A DNA stretch of 64,000 bases from Homoserinibacter gongjuensis. GTDB lineage: Bacteria; Actinomycetota; Actinomycetes; Actinomycetales; Microbacteriaceae. Below, piece by piece: positions 36,863 through 45,059 of the stretch (positions are counted from its first letter, which is position 1; the number at the start of each line of letters is the position of its first letter). The stretch is from contig NZ_BSVA01000001.1 of the NCBI RefSeq assembly GCF_030161875.1, forward strand, positions 2,914,001-2,978,000, given 5' to 3'. The translations under genes were made by a program, and so were the position numbers. The notes under the pieces were generated by a model. That model was given only the letters and a program-made list of their open reading frames with translations. It did not search any database and had not been told where the DNA came from.

Positions 36863-36967
36863 CTATGCCGCCACCCGGGTGTCGACCGCGAGCGCGATGT
36901 TGAACCCGAGGCCCGTGCGGGCCAGACCCATCTCGAGCAGGCTCGCGCTCTCGAGCCAGTGCGCCAT
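36863..36967 (-). CDS. 34-residue small ORF between oxidoreductase and ABC ATPase
   Basis: ATG 36967 starts 2 nt after the stop of the upstream oxidoreductase and reads MAHWLESASLLEMGLARTGL, then GFNIALAVDTRVAA, ending 2 nt before the ATPase start. Codons are strongly GC3-biased and the spacing is that of a coupled operon, so translation is likely. It could encode a peptide exported by the ABC system or only a coupling leader. No family is recognised. Confidence 0.4.
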   Translation of the reverse strand: MAHWLESASLLEMGLARTGLGFNIALAVDTRVAA

Positions 36968-36969
36968 GC

Positions 36970-37488
36970 TCAGATCCCCGCGTCGCGCGGGCGAAGTCCG
37001 AGGCTCGTGATGAAGGTGGCCAGGCTCTGCTTGGCCTTCGGGTCATCGCCCGCCAGGAACACGTCCACCGGGTTGCCCGAGGCGAGCACGTGGCTGAAGA
37101 GCGTGTTGAACGCCTTGATCACGTGGGTGCTCTCCGGGGCCGCCTCCGCGATCTGCGTCGCGACGGACGTGCCGGCCGGAACGGCCAGCCCGGTGGCGTC
37201 GGGTGTGAACGGGTTCGTGATGTCGACCACGATCTTGCCGGCGAGCGCCTCGCCGAAGTCGCGGACGACGGGCACGGCCCCGGCGAACAGCACGGCGAGG
37301 ATGACGATGTCACCCGTCGGCCGCGTGCCCCAGGTTCCCGTCGTGGTGTCCCCGCCGAGAACTCGGGCGAGGGCTGCGGACTTATCCGGGTTGCGCCCGA
37401 TGATCTCGACGGTGTTCCCGCCGGCGACTGCCCGACTGCCGATGGCGCGGGCCATGTTGCCCGAGCCGATGATGCTGATGCGTGCCAT
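36970..37488 (-). CDS. NADPH-dependent F420 reductase-like NADP oxidoreductase
   Basis: The 172-residue protein begins ARISIIGSGNMARAIGSRAV, a Rossmann motif. It continues EIIGRNPDKSAALARVLG, VVDITNPFTPDATG and HVIKAFNTLFSHVLASGNPV, the standard blocks of the coenzyme-F420-dependent NADP oxidoreductase family. ATG 37488 has AAGGAG six bases upstream. It heads a minus-strand operon with the small ORF and the ABC genes, opposite a TetR regulator. Confidence 0.85.
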   Translation of the reverse strand: MARISIIGSGNMARAIGSRAVAGGNTVEIIGRNPDKSAALARVLGGDTTTGTWGTRPTGDIVILAVLFAGAVPVVRDFGEALAGKIVVDITNPFTPDATGLAVPAGTSVATQIAEAAPESTHVIKAFNTLFSHVLASGNPVDVFLAGDDPKAKQSLATFITSLGLRPRDAGI

Positions 37489-37555
37489 GAGATGCTCCTT
37501 CTTCGGTGTCTTCTGATTCACCGCGGGCGTTCATCTGGCGTCGAGTCGATCGTCA

Positions 37556-37606
37556 AGGTGAGGCACCCCTCCGGTTGCGGGATATAACCGGAGGGTTGCC
37601 TCACCT
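37556..37606. promoter_or_regulatory. Large inverted repeat operator between the TetR gene and the reductase/ABC operon
   Basis: Arms 37556-37576 and 37586-37606 are 21 bp each with one mismatch. They are built from AGGTGAGGCA and CCCTCCGGTT, around a 9-bp AT-rich spacer that supplies a minus-strand -10 (TTATAT). The length allows two TetR dimers or one extended site. Position over the operon promoter suggests direct repression by the TetR protein encoded at 37694. Confidence 0.65.
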
Positions 37607-37681
37607 ATTCCGCCCGCCGCGAAGTTTTTCGTCAGTGCTCGACCGAGCGACGAAGAATCGGAGGGCCCCTCCGCTTCGGCG

Positions 37682-37687
37682 TAGAAT
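37682..37687 (+). promoter_or_regulatory. Leaderless-type -10, TAGAAT
   Basis: TAGAAT is followed by 6 nt and GTG 37694. Confidence 0.5.
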
Positions 37688-37693
37688 CGCGGT

Positions 37694-38356
37694 GTGACGA
37701 TCACCGCAACGAGTCGGACGCGTCGACCGCGTCGTCGGGACGCTCAGGAGCGCTACGACAGGATCCTGGCGACGGCGCAGCGCGAGTTCGCCGTGCGCGG
37801 TGTGGATGCCTCACTGGAAGGGATCGCTCGCGAGGCGGGCGTCGCGATCGGCACGCTGTATCGCCACTTCCCGACCCGGCTGGATCTGCTGCTCGCGGCC
37901 CTCGAGCCGCGCCTCGCCGAGCTCCTCGACGAATCAGAGCGCGTCATGGGGATCGACGACCCGTGGAGGGCATTCGCCTCCTACCTGGAGAACCTCTTCC
38001 GGCTCCAGGCGGGCGACCGGGGGTTCAACGACTTCCTCTCCCGGCGCTTCCCCGGCAGCGCCGAGACCGAGCGCCTCCACGACCAGATCTGCGAGCACAT
38101 CGACGAGGTGCTCATCCGCGCCCAAGACGCGGGCGTCGTGCGCCCCGACATCGCGCGCGGCGACATCGTCACGCTCATCTGGTCGAGCAGCCGCATGATC
38201 GACGCCACGAGCGTCACCGCGCCGAACGCCTGGCGTCGGCAGCTCGCGCTCATGCTCGACGCCTATCGGGCACCCCGCGCGCATCCGCTTCCCGAGCCGC
38301 CGCTCACCGACGAGCAGCTCTACGACGCCATGGTGCGCCTCAACGCCGCCGACTGA
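37694..38356 (+). CDS. TetR-family transcriptional regulator
   Basis: The 220-residue protein has the TetR helix-turn-helix, YDRILATAQREFAVRGVDAS, LEGIAREAGVAIGTLYRHFP, TRLDLLLAAL. A helical ligand-binding domain of the SbtR-like type follows, with TLIWSSSRMIDATS near residue 165. It is divergent to the reductase/ABC exporter operon, with a large inverted repeat between them, so it very probably represses that operon and is relieved by a ligand that the exporter removes. Confidence 0.92.
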   Translation: MTITATSRTRRPRRRDAQERYDRILATAQREFAVRGVDASLEGIAREAGVAIGTLYRHFPTRLDLLLAALEPRLAELLDESERVMGIDDPWRAFASYLENLFRLQAGDRGFNDFLSRRFPGSAETERLHDQICEHIDEVLIRAQDAGVVRPDIARGDIVTLIWSSSRMIDATSVTAPNAWRRQLALMLDAYRAPRAHPLPEPPLTDEQLYDAMVRLNAAD

Positions 38357-38380
38357 GTCCTCGCGCCCTGTTGCGCGCCG

Positions 38381-38719
38381 TCAGACGAGCGGGTGCGTCT
38401 GGGGCGGCAGCGCGGCCACCAGCGAGTGATCGAAGTCGTAGACGCCGACCTTCGCCGCGCCACCGGGCGAGCCGATCTCTGCGAAGAACTCGGCGTTGGC
38501 CACCGTGTAGTCGCGCCACTCGTCGGGCACGTCGTCTTCGTAGTAGATCGCCTCGACCGGGCACACCGGTTCGCACGCACCGCAGTCCACGCACTCGTCC
38601 GGGTGGATGTACAGCATCCGCTCGCCCTCGTAGATGCAATCGACGGGGCACTCGTCCACGCAGGCCCGGTCTTTGACATCCACACAGGGCAGAGCGATCA
38701 CGTAGGTCACGTCGACCAC
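38381..38719 (-). CDS. fdxA: Ferredoxin, 7Fe (3Fe-4S/4Fe-4S) type
   Basis: The 112-residue protein contains CVDVKDRACVDECPVDCIY and HPDECVDCGACEPVCPVEAI, the cysteine patterns of the actinobacterial seven-iron ferredoxin. A C-terminal extension completes it. It carries electrons at low potential, and the natural partner is the ferredoxin-NADP reductase gene two loci away. GTG 38719 follows GAGAGGGA. Its promoter overlaps a SoxR box with a 19-bp spacer, so induction by redox-active compounds is expected. Confidence 0.93.
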   Translation of the reverse strand: MVDVTYVIALPCVDVKDRACVDECPVDCIYEGERMLYIHPDECVDCGACEPVCPVEAIYYEDDVPDEWRDYTVANAEFFAEIGSPGGAAKVGVYDFDHSLVAALPPQTHPLV

Positions 38720-38752
38720 TCCCTCTCGACCACTGTCGATGCGGTCAACCTC

Positions 38753-38783
38753 ACGCTAATATCTAAAGTGAACTTGAGGTCAA
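38753..38783 (-). promoter_or_regulatory. SoxR-type promoter of the ferredoxin gene
   Basis: On the minus strand TTGACC (38778-38783) and TAGCGT (38753-38758) are separated by exactly 19 bp. An 18-mer at 38762-38779, ending AACTTGAGG, matches the E. coli SoxR box CCTCAAGTTAACTTGAGG at 15 of 18 positions. Long 19-bp spacers are the hallmark of promoters activated by MerR-family DNA distortion. The same box may also affect soxR at 38800. Confidence 0.75.
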
Positions 38784-38799
38784 GCCGAGAGGAGGCGAC

Positions 38800-39267
38800 A
38801 TGTCGCCCGTTGAGCCCGACCCGGACGACCTGCTCTCGATCGGCGAGATGAGTCGACGCACGGGCGTGGCCGTCTCCGCGCTGCGCTACTACGAGAGCCT
38901 CGGCCTCATCGTCTCGGTGCGCACCGAGGGCAACCAGCGTCGTTTCGCGCGCCACATGCTGCGCCGGGTGTCGCTCATCTCGGTCGCGCGCAACCTCGGC
39001 GTCTCGCTCGAGAGCGTGCAGGATGTATTCGACACGGTGCCGCTGGATCGCACGCCGAGCCATGAGGACTGGCAGCGCGCCTCCCGAGCGTGGAAGAAGC
39101 AGCTCGAGGAGCGCCGGCATCGACTCGAGCGACTCGAGCACGAGTTGACCGGCTGCATCGGGTGCGGATGCCTCTCGATGAAGGCCTGCCCCGTGCTCAA
39201 CCCGGGCGACGCGCTTGCCTCCACCGGGGCGGGCGCCCGCCGCTTGGAGGACTACTCCGACGCGTGA
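38800..39267 (+). CDS. soxR: Redox-sensitive regulator SoxR (MerR family, 2Fe-2S)
   Basis: The 155-residue protein has the MerR helix-turn-helix (LSIGEMSRRTGVAVSALRYY, ESLGLI), a dimerisation coiled coil (WKKQLEERRHRLERLEHEL) and the diagnostic cluster CIGCGCLSMKACP, whose four cysteines bind the 2Fe-2S centre. ATG 38800 has GGAGG upstream. SoxR is activated by oxidation through redox-cycling compounds. Boxes at 38762 and 39292 indicate that it controls the adjacent ferredoxin and ferredoxin-NADP reductase. Confidence 0.95.
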   Translation: MSPVEPDPDDLLSIGEMSRRTGVAVSALRYYESLGLIVSVRTEGNQRRFARHMLRRVSLISVARNLGVSLESVQDVFDTVPLDRTPSHEDWQRASRAWKKQLEERRHRLERLEHELTGCIGCGCLSMKACPVLNPGDALASTGAGARRLEDYSDA

Positions 39268-39287
39268 GCGCGCATCGCGATCACGCT

Positions 39288-39318
39288 TTGACCTGAAGTG
39301 CAGTTGAGGTTCTACCGT
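39288..39318 (+). promoter_or_regulatory. SoxR-type promoter of the ferredoxin-NADP reductase gene
   Basis: TTGACC (39288-39293) and TACCGT (39313-39318) are 19 bp apart. CCTGAAGTGCAGTTGAGG (39292-39309) matches the SoxR box at 14 of 18 positions. Geometry is the same as at the ferredoxin promoter. Confidence 0.7.
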
Positions 39319-39344
39319 GAAGGTGTTCCTCGCGAAAGGACGCC

Positions 39345-40715
39345 ATGACCCACGACCTCGCTCCCCTGAGAGTCGCCGTGGTGGGCGCCGGTCCCGCGGG
39401 AATCTTCACCGCCCAGCTGCTCCGCCACGATGCGCCCGACACCCAGGTCGACATCTTCGAGCGGCTGCCGGTGCCGTTCGGCCTCGTGCGCTACGGGGTG
39501 GCACCCGACCACCCCCGCATCAAGGGCGTGGTCGACACCCTGCACGAGGTGCTCGATCGGCGGGATGTGCGGCTCGTGGCCGGCATCGAGGTGGGAACGG
39601 ATGTGAGCGTGTCGCGGTTGCGCGCAGCCTACGACGCCGTGATCTTCGCGACCGGCGCTGACCGGGACGCGCCGCTCGCCCTCCCCGGAATCGAGCTGCC
39701 CAGGTCCTTCGGCGCGGCCGAGTTCGTCTCCTGGTACAACGCGCACCCCGAGGCCCCCACCGCGTGGCCGCTCGACGCTGAGCACGTCGGCGTGATCGGG
39801 GCGGGGAATGTGGCCCTGGATGTCGCACGGATGCTGGCGAAGCATCCGCGCGAGCTGACCGCGACCGAGATCCCCGATCACGTCGCCGAGGCGCTTGCGG
39901 CCAGTCGGATCACCGACGTGCACGTGTTCGCGCGCCGCGGTCCCGCCGAGGCCCAGTTCACGCCACTCGAGTTGCGCGACCTGGGCGAGCTGTCCGACGT
40001 GGATATCGTGGTGGACCCCGCGGATGTGGTGCTCGCGCGTTCCTCGGAGGCGCTCGTACGCAGCTCCCACCAGCGGAGCATCGTGGTGCGCACCATCCAG
40101 GAGTGGGCGGGGCGCGATCCCTCGACCTTCACGGCCTCGCGTCGCATCCACCTGCACTTCATGCAGGCCCCCGTGAGCGTCGAGGGTGACGGCCGGGTGG
40201 AGGCACTGACGCTCGAGCGCACCCGCCACCTGGTGAACGGCGCGGTGGAGGGCACAGGCGAGCTGCGTCGACATCCGCTCGGCCAGCTGTACCGGGCCAT
40301 CGGATACGCCTCGCGCCCGATCCCCGGCGTGCCGTTCGATGCGGCGCGGCGCACGATCCCGCACGACACGGGCCGCGTGATCGGCAACGACGGCGCCCCC
40401 GTGCCCGGCCTCTACGTGAGCGGCTGGATCAAGCGCGGTCCCACCGGCCTGATCGGCTCGACCAAGATGGACGCGCAGCAGACCGTCACCCAGTTGCTCG
40501 ACGACCTGGCCCCGGGCCGCGTCCGCCGCGTCGGCAGCGACCCCCTGCCTGCACTGCTCGAGGAGATCGGCCGCCCGGGCATCGACTGGAGCGGATGGCT
40601 GCGTGTCGACGAGCACGAGCGCGCCCTCGGCGAGGAGCAGGGCCGCGCACGCGTCAAGGTGCACTCGCTCGCGGACCTGACGGCGATCGCGCTCGAGGCC
40701 CACGTGACGAACTGA
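39345..40715 (+). CDS. fprA: Ferredoxin-NADP(+) reductase (FprA/adrenodoxin-reductase type)
   Basis: This intact 456-residue protein has LRVAVVGAGPAGIFTAQLLR (FAD), FERLPVPFGLVRYGVAPDHP, EHVGVIGAGNVALDVARMLA (NADP) and GWIKRGPTGLIGSTKMDAQQ, the diagnostic blocks of the FprA/adrenodoxin reductase family. It transfers electrons between NADPH and ferredoxin. ATG 39345 follows GAAAGGA. With SoxR and the 7Fe ferredoxin it forms a three-gene redox-stress module. Confidence 0.95.
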   Translation: MTHDLAPLRVAVVGAGPAGIFTAQLLRHDAPDTQVDIFERLPVPFGLVRYGVAPDHPRIKGVVDTLHEVLDRRDVRLVAGIEVGTDVSVSRLRAAYDAVIFATGADRDAPLALPGIELPRSFGAAEFVSWYNAHPEAPTAWPLDAEHVGVIGAGNVALDVARMLAKHPRELTATEIPDHVAEALAASRITDVHVFARRGPAEAQFTPLELRDLGELSDVDIVVDPADVVLARSSEALVRSSHQRSIVVRTIQEWAGRDPSTFTASRRIHLHFMQAPVSVEGDGRVEALTLERTRHLVNGAVEGTGELRRHPLGQLYRAIGYASRPIPGVPFDAARRTIPHDTGRVIGNDGAPVPGLYVSGWIKRGPTGLIGSTKMDAQQTVTQLLDDLAPGRVRRVGSDPLPALLEEIGRPGIDWSGWLRVDEHERALGEEQGRARVKVHSLADLTAIALEAHVTN

Positions 40716-40857
40716 GGCGCCCGCATTGCGCGCGACTCGACAAGGGCCACGGACGCCGGGTGTCACGAGCGGTCGAGGCGGATGACCCGGCGGCCGCGCC
40801 GTTGCCGAGCGCGGTGCGGGTGCACGAGAACCATGTGGTGGGGCGGGCCAGGCTCCG

Positions 40858-40863
40858 TATGCT
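40858..40863 (+). promoter_or_regulatory. Leaderless-type -10, TATGCT
   Basis: TATGCT is followed by 7 nt and GTG 40871. Confidence 0.45.
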
Positions 40864-40870
40864 GCTGTGC

Positions 40871-41593
40871 GTGACAACGGCACACGTCGCGCTCTTGCGT
40901 GGCATCAACGTCGGCGGCCGAAATGCTGTCCGCATGCCTGAGCTCGTGGAGCTCTTCCGCGAACTCGGGTACCAGAACGTGCGCACCCATCTGCAGAGCG
41001 GAAATGTGCTCTTCGAGACTGACCGCACGGAACGCGCGAAGTTGGAGACGACGCTCGACGATCACCTCTCGTCACGCGTTGGATTCGTCGTTCCCGCCAT
41101 CGTGAGGTCACGGGAGGATCTGGCGGAGACCATTGCCTCCGCTCCGCCGCGGCACGGCTCATCAGAGTTGCGCAGTGATGTGTTCTTCCTCAAGCAGCCG
41201 TTGTCCGTTCGCGAGGTGATGGATCAGGTGCCCGAACTGCGGACGGGCGTCGACACGATCACCCCGGGACCGGATGCCGTCTACTTCTCGCGGGATGCCG
41301 CGCACGCGCGGAAGACGCGGATCACGAAGTTCATGGGATTACCGATCTTCCAGCAGATCACGGTCCGCTCCTGGAGTACGACGACTCGCCTGCTTGAGCT
41401 TCTGGTTAACACCTCGAGCGCATCAGTTCTGGAAATGAAAGCCGAGCTCCTCACTAATCGCGCCTCCGAACGCCGCTACGCCGCGGAGCCCCTCGATGGC
41501 GGGCCTACCAGCTCGCAGATCAGTTCTCACCGCTGGAGACAACGAAAAAGAGGGCCGCCTTCGGCGACCCTCTTCTTCGTTCCGGCGGGCTGA
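40871..41593 (+). CDS. DUF1697 protein with an apparent read-through tail
   Basis: GTG 40871 gives TTAHVALLRGINVGGRNAVR, MPELVELFRELGYQNVRTHL, QSGNVLF and the C-terminal FMGLPIFQQITVRSWSTTTR, LLELL, the whole DUF1697 domain (about 180 residues). The family normally ends there, but this frame runs on through the tRNA terminator to 41593. A TAA at 41407-41409 lies one base out of frame and would give the usual length, so another lost base is likely and the true end is probably 41409. Function of DUF1697 is unknown. Confidence 0.8.
   Translation: MTTAHVALLRGINVGGRNAVRMPELVELFRELGYQNVRTHLQSGNVLFETDRTERAKLETTLDDHLSSRVGFVVPAIVRSREDLAETIASAPPRHGSSELRSDVFFLKQPLSVREVMDQVPELRTGVDTITPGPDAVYFSRDAAHARKTRITKFMGLPIFQQITVRSWSTTTRLLELLVNTSSASVLEMKAELLTNRASERRYAAEPLDGGPTSSQISSHRWRQRKRGPPSATLFFVPAG
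41545..41577 (-). terminator. tRNA-type hairpin terminator, left copy
   Basis: The AAGAGGG...CCCTCTT hairpin with a TTCG loop and flanking A/T runs is almost identical to 58249-58283, downstream of the intact tRNA-Pro. Confidence 0.7.
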
Positions 41594-41618
41594 CAGGATT
41601 TGAACTTGCGACCCCTTG
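41586..41618 (-). other. attL: duplicated 3' end of tRNA-Pro
   Basis: 33 bp match the T-arm and acceptor end of the tRNA-Pro at 58296-58328 with one mismatch (T for C at 41606). The rest of the tRNA is absent. Similarity extends left to 41521 and includes the terminator. Confidence 0.75.
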
Positions 41619-41834
41619 GATGGGATCGTCACTTTGGTACTGAATGACCGCGGAAACCGCCGGATCCCTTATGTTTACTGGGGAGTCGTACAGCCGTCCG
41701 GTTCCGCGTCCAGCGGGTCGATTCGGGATGTTTCGGGGTCAATGTGATGAGTAGGTGAGGACTCAACCGGAGCACACTTGCAGCATTCACACTGACAACC
41801 TGGCACTTCGCCAGCATCAACTGGGACCTGGACT

Positions 41835-43385
41835 CTACTTCTTCTTGCGCCCGCGGCCAATCAATCGCTTCAGAGGGTTTCGCGACTCCAGGATGCCGGC
41901 CGTCTCGAGGGACGAGCGAACGGTGCCGGAGATCCTGACATTCGGCCACATCGCCAGCGCGGTCTTTGCTCGGGTCTTCTGCACGCTGGTGAGCACGCTG
42001 GCCACCGTAGCGAGGATCTCGTGCGCAAGGGGTCCGTCGACGCCACGGGCTTTCCCCTGGAGTGTCGCGAGCGCTTCCATCGCGACACGGGCCTTATCAG
42101 GGGTGGTCGGCAGCGTCCCGAAGTCGGTGAGGCCCGCGCGCCGGGCGCCGATAGAGGCGCCAACGGTGAGCTGCTTGGCCACCTGATCATAGAGATCGGC
42201 GGAGGGACCGTCGGCGATGATCAGAGTGAGGGTAGTGGCCGGAAGGCCAGTGTTGGAGGACAGCCTCCAGGCGACGGCCCGATCGGCCGGGGTGACCAGC
42301 TTCGACCAGGCAGACCAGTCCGCATTCGTGATGATCGAGAGCGCGATGACGTCGGCGGCCGCCTCCACTTCGTCGGCGGCGGGTCCGGTGCGCAACCACT
42401 CCGGCGCAATTGAATCAAGCGCGGTCGTCGGGATCGTTTCGGCAACGTCGACCCAGGCAAGGTGGTCGATGGCGATGCCGCGGGCGACCTGCCGCAGCTG
42501 GAGCCGGATCATGGCACGCACCTCCGGGGCGGTGAGGTTGCGCTCGTTGCGCTCGACGCCCAGGCGGGCGGCGAGCAGGTCAACGCGGCTATCCGCAGCG
42601 GAGTCGATCAATTCGATCGCAGGTTGAAGTGCGGCTTCAGGGGTCGCGGTCGCAAGTGCCCACTGGACGAGTCCCGCCCAGTGAGCGGCGGCGTCGACGG
42701 CAGGAAGACCGTCGAGGGCGTCGACCAGGGCGATCCTGGCTCCGAGGGCGGCCTCGGTGAAGGTCTTCGCCTCGGTCGGCTCGACGGCGGCGGCGACCTC
42801 GGCGGGGGTAGCCTCACCGGTCAGCGGCGACGGGCAGGCGGCGCGAATGGCCATGACGATAGTGACGGCATCGTCCAGGAGTCCGTCGGCCTCCGGCTCC
42901 TCCAGGGCCCAGGCGACGGTCGCAGCGATCGCGGCGCCACTGCGCGCCCTGTCGAGGCCGACCCCCGCGGGTAGCAGGTCGAGCCAGCGCACCTCGGCGA
43001 GTTCGGGCAGATCGATGATCGCGTCGAGGGCCTCATCGCCGGCGACCTCGGCAGCGACGGTGTCGCGGTCGTGGACGAGTCTCGCGTCGTGGAGGTCGAG
43101 CGCCCAGGCACTGTCTGGGTCGACGCGGCGCAGGGCGCTGAGCAGGGCGCCCCGCAATTGCCGGCCGGTCGGCAGCGCGTCCCAGTCGGCGATGAGGTCG
43201 GCGAAGTCTTCGGCAGCCTGCTCGTTGTGCGCGTCCCGTGCGGCCTGGAGCTGCGCCTCGCGCTCGGCGGTGACGGCGCGGCTAGGGGTGCCGGAGGCTC
43301 CTCGGCGGGTTCATCCGGCGGCGAGTAGGCGAGTGCGAGTCGCTCAATCTGCGCCTCGGTGAGGCTCGCGCGGGTCTCGGTGCCA
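41835..43385 (-). CDS. Unrecognised alpha-helical protein, 5' end lost at a junction, frameshift near 43312
   Basis: An open frame of 440 codons from 43157 extends upstream without a start (AEREAQLQAARDAHNEQAAE, DFADLIADWDALPTGRQLRG). After one frame change near 43312 it reads RIGTETRASLTEAQIERL up to the junction with the FAH gene at about 43390. Composition is Ala-rich, acidic and helical, ending in a basic tail (RNPLKRLIGRGRKKK). There are no signal peptide, membrane helices or known motifs. It is probably an N-terminally truncated phage- or island-derived gene; I assign no function. Confidence 0.5.
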
Positions 43386-43399
43386 ATCCGGGCGTGTCG

Positions 43400-44163
43400 G
43401 GAATGCCGAGAGCGACCCCGGCCGGGGTTCCCGTGTTGATCACGTCGCCCGGGTAGAGCACCATGAACTGGCTCAGATACCAGACGAGGTGCGCCACCGG
43501 GAAGATCATGTCGGCGGTCGTCCCCTCCTGGCGGACCACCCCGTTCACGACGAGCCGCAGGGCGAGAGCCTGCGGATCCTCGATCTCGTCGACGGTAACG
43601 AGCGTCGGCCCGAAAGGGTTGAAGGTCTCGCAGCTCTTGCCCTTGCCCCACTGACCGCCGCGCTCGAGCTGGAACTCCCGCTCCGACACGTCGTGCGACA
43701 CCGCGTATCCGGCAACGTGGCGGATCGCCTCCTCAGGGGAGGCGGCGTACCGCACCTCCGACCCGATCACGACCCCCAGCTCGACCTCCCAGTCGGTCTT
43801 CGTCGAACCCCGCGGGATGCGCACCTCGTCGTAGGCACCCACGAGGGTCATCGGATCCTTCAGGAACACGATGGGTTCCGCGGGGAGGTCGGCCCCCGTC
43901 TCGGCCGCGTGGTCGCGGTAGTTGAGGCCGATGCAGACGACCTTCCCGGGTCGTGCGATCGGGGCGCCCACCCGGAGGCTCATCGCATCCGGAAGCTCTG
44001 CCAGGGCTCCGACCCCATGGGCCTCGCGGACGAGGGCGGTACCCCCGCGGGCGAAGAACGCCCCGTCGAGGTCGTCGGTGATGCTGCGCAGGTCGAAGAC
44101 CGTGCCTCCGGCGTGCAGCACGGGGATCTCCGTGCCCCGCTCCCCCAGTCGTCCCAGTCTCAT
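43400..44163 (-). CDS. Fumarylacetoacetate hydrolase-family protein, 3' truncated by fusion
   Basis: ATG 44163 follows AAGGAG. The protein reads GKVVCIGLNYRDHAAETGAD, EPIVFLKDPMTLVGAYDEV, DWEVELGVVIG and GDVINTGTPAGVALG, the FAH fold with its metal ligands (E..E...D region). After about residue 254 the family tail (roughly 30 residues) is replaced by unrelated sequence, marking a recombination junction. In L-fucose and L-rhamnose oxidation related enzymes cleave the 2,4-diketo-3-deoxy acid to pyruvate and lactate. The stop of the aldo/keto reductase overlaps its ATG. Confidence 0.82.
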
Positions 44164-45059
44164 CCGTGTTCTCCTTCTGTTTCGAGTACCGCGTTCCACA
44201 GTCCCTCGGCATCCCCCTGAGCTTCTGCGGCGCGCACATTGGCCCGCACCTGATCGGCCGACTCGGCACCCAGAACGACAGAGGCGACGGGGGCCGGGTG
44301 CCGCGCGAACGCGATCGCCGCCTGCGGCAGGGTGTAGCCGAAGCGTGCGCTCAGCTGAGCGAGTTCGCCCGCCCGCTCGACGACCGCATCCGGCGCGACC
44401 GTGTAGTCGAAGCGACCCCCGGCGGCGGGGTGCGGTGTGGCCAAGATCCCGCTGTTGAAGACGCCGACGTTCAGGATCTGCACGCCGCGGTGTTCGCACA
44501 ACGGCACCAGTTCATCGAGGGCGGAATGGTCGAGCATGGTCAGCCTGCCTGCCACCATCACCACATCGACGTCGGTCTCGCGCACGAATCGCACGAGGCT
44601 CGGCAGATGTCTGCTGCCGACCCCGATCGCGTCGACGATGCCCGCGGAACGCATCCGCTCGAGTTCGGGGTAGGCGGCGGTCAGCGCCTCGTCGAGGTGC
44701 CCCTCCGGGTCGTGCACGAGTGCCGTGTCGACACTGTCGAGGCCGAGCCGCCGGAGCGAGCTCATGAGAGAGGTGCGCACGCCGTCGGCCGAGAAATCCC
44801 AGGTGCGGGTTCTGCCGCCGTCGATGTCGACGATGAGGCGCCCGACTTTCGTGCTGAGCCGGTACTGCTCGCGGGGTCGGTGGCGCAGCGCCGTACCGAG
44901 GCGCTCCTCGGCGAGCCCCAGACCGTAGTGGGGCGCCGTGTCGAAGAGGCGGATGTCGCACGCCCAGGCGGCGTCGACTATCGCCGTCGCAGTGTGCTGG
45001 TCGAGCGGTTCGAAGAGGTCGCCGAGTTGGGCGGTACCCAGGCCGAGATCGGTGCCCAT
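44160..45059 (-). CDS. Aldo/keto reductase, D-threo-aldose (L-fucose) 1-dehydrogenase-like
   Basis: The 299-residue protein reads LGLGTAQLGDLFEPLDQHTA, IRLFDTAPHYGLGLAEERLG and EQYRLSTKVGRLI, so the catalytic Asp, Tyr and Lys are present, then DSVDTALVHDPEGH. This matches the D-threo-aldose 1-dehydrogenase branch, which oxidises L-fucose to the lactone with NAD(P). The start may be ATG 45059 or 45062, since the preceding gene ends within ATGATG. It is the first oxidation step proposed for the cluster. Confidence 0.85.
   Translation of the reverse strand: MGTDLGLGTAQLGDLFEPLDQHTATAIVDAAWACDIRLFDTAPHYGLGLAEERLGTALRHRPREQYRLSTKVGRLIVDIDGGRTRTWDFSADGVRTSLMSSLRRLGLDSVDTALVHDPEGHLDEALTAAYPELERMRSAGIVDAIGVGSRHLPSLVRFVRETDVDVVMVAGRLTMLDHSALDELVPLCEHRGVQILNVGVFNSGILATPHPAAGGRFDYTVAPDAVVERAGELAQLSARFGYTLPQAAIAFARHPAPVASVVLGAESADQVRANVRAAEAQGDAEGLWNAVLETEGEHG

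Noticed and set aside
41423-41632. Minus-strand ORF beginning MTIPSKGSQVQILSARR
   Set aside because: GSQVQILSAR is the well-known false translation of a tRNA T-arm; it lies on the tRNA-Pro remnant.
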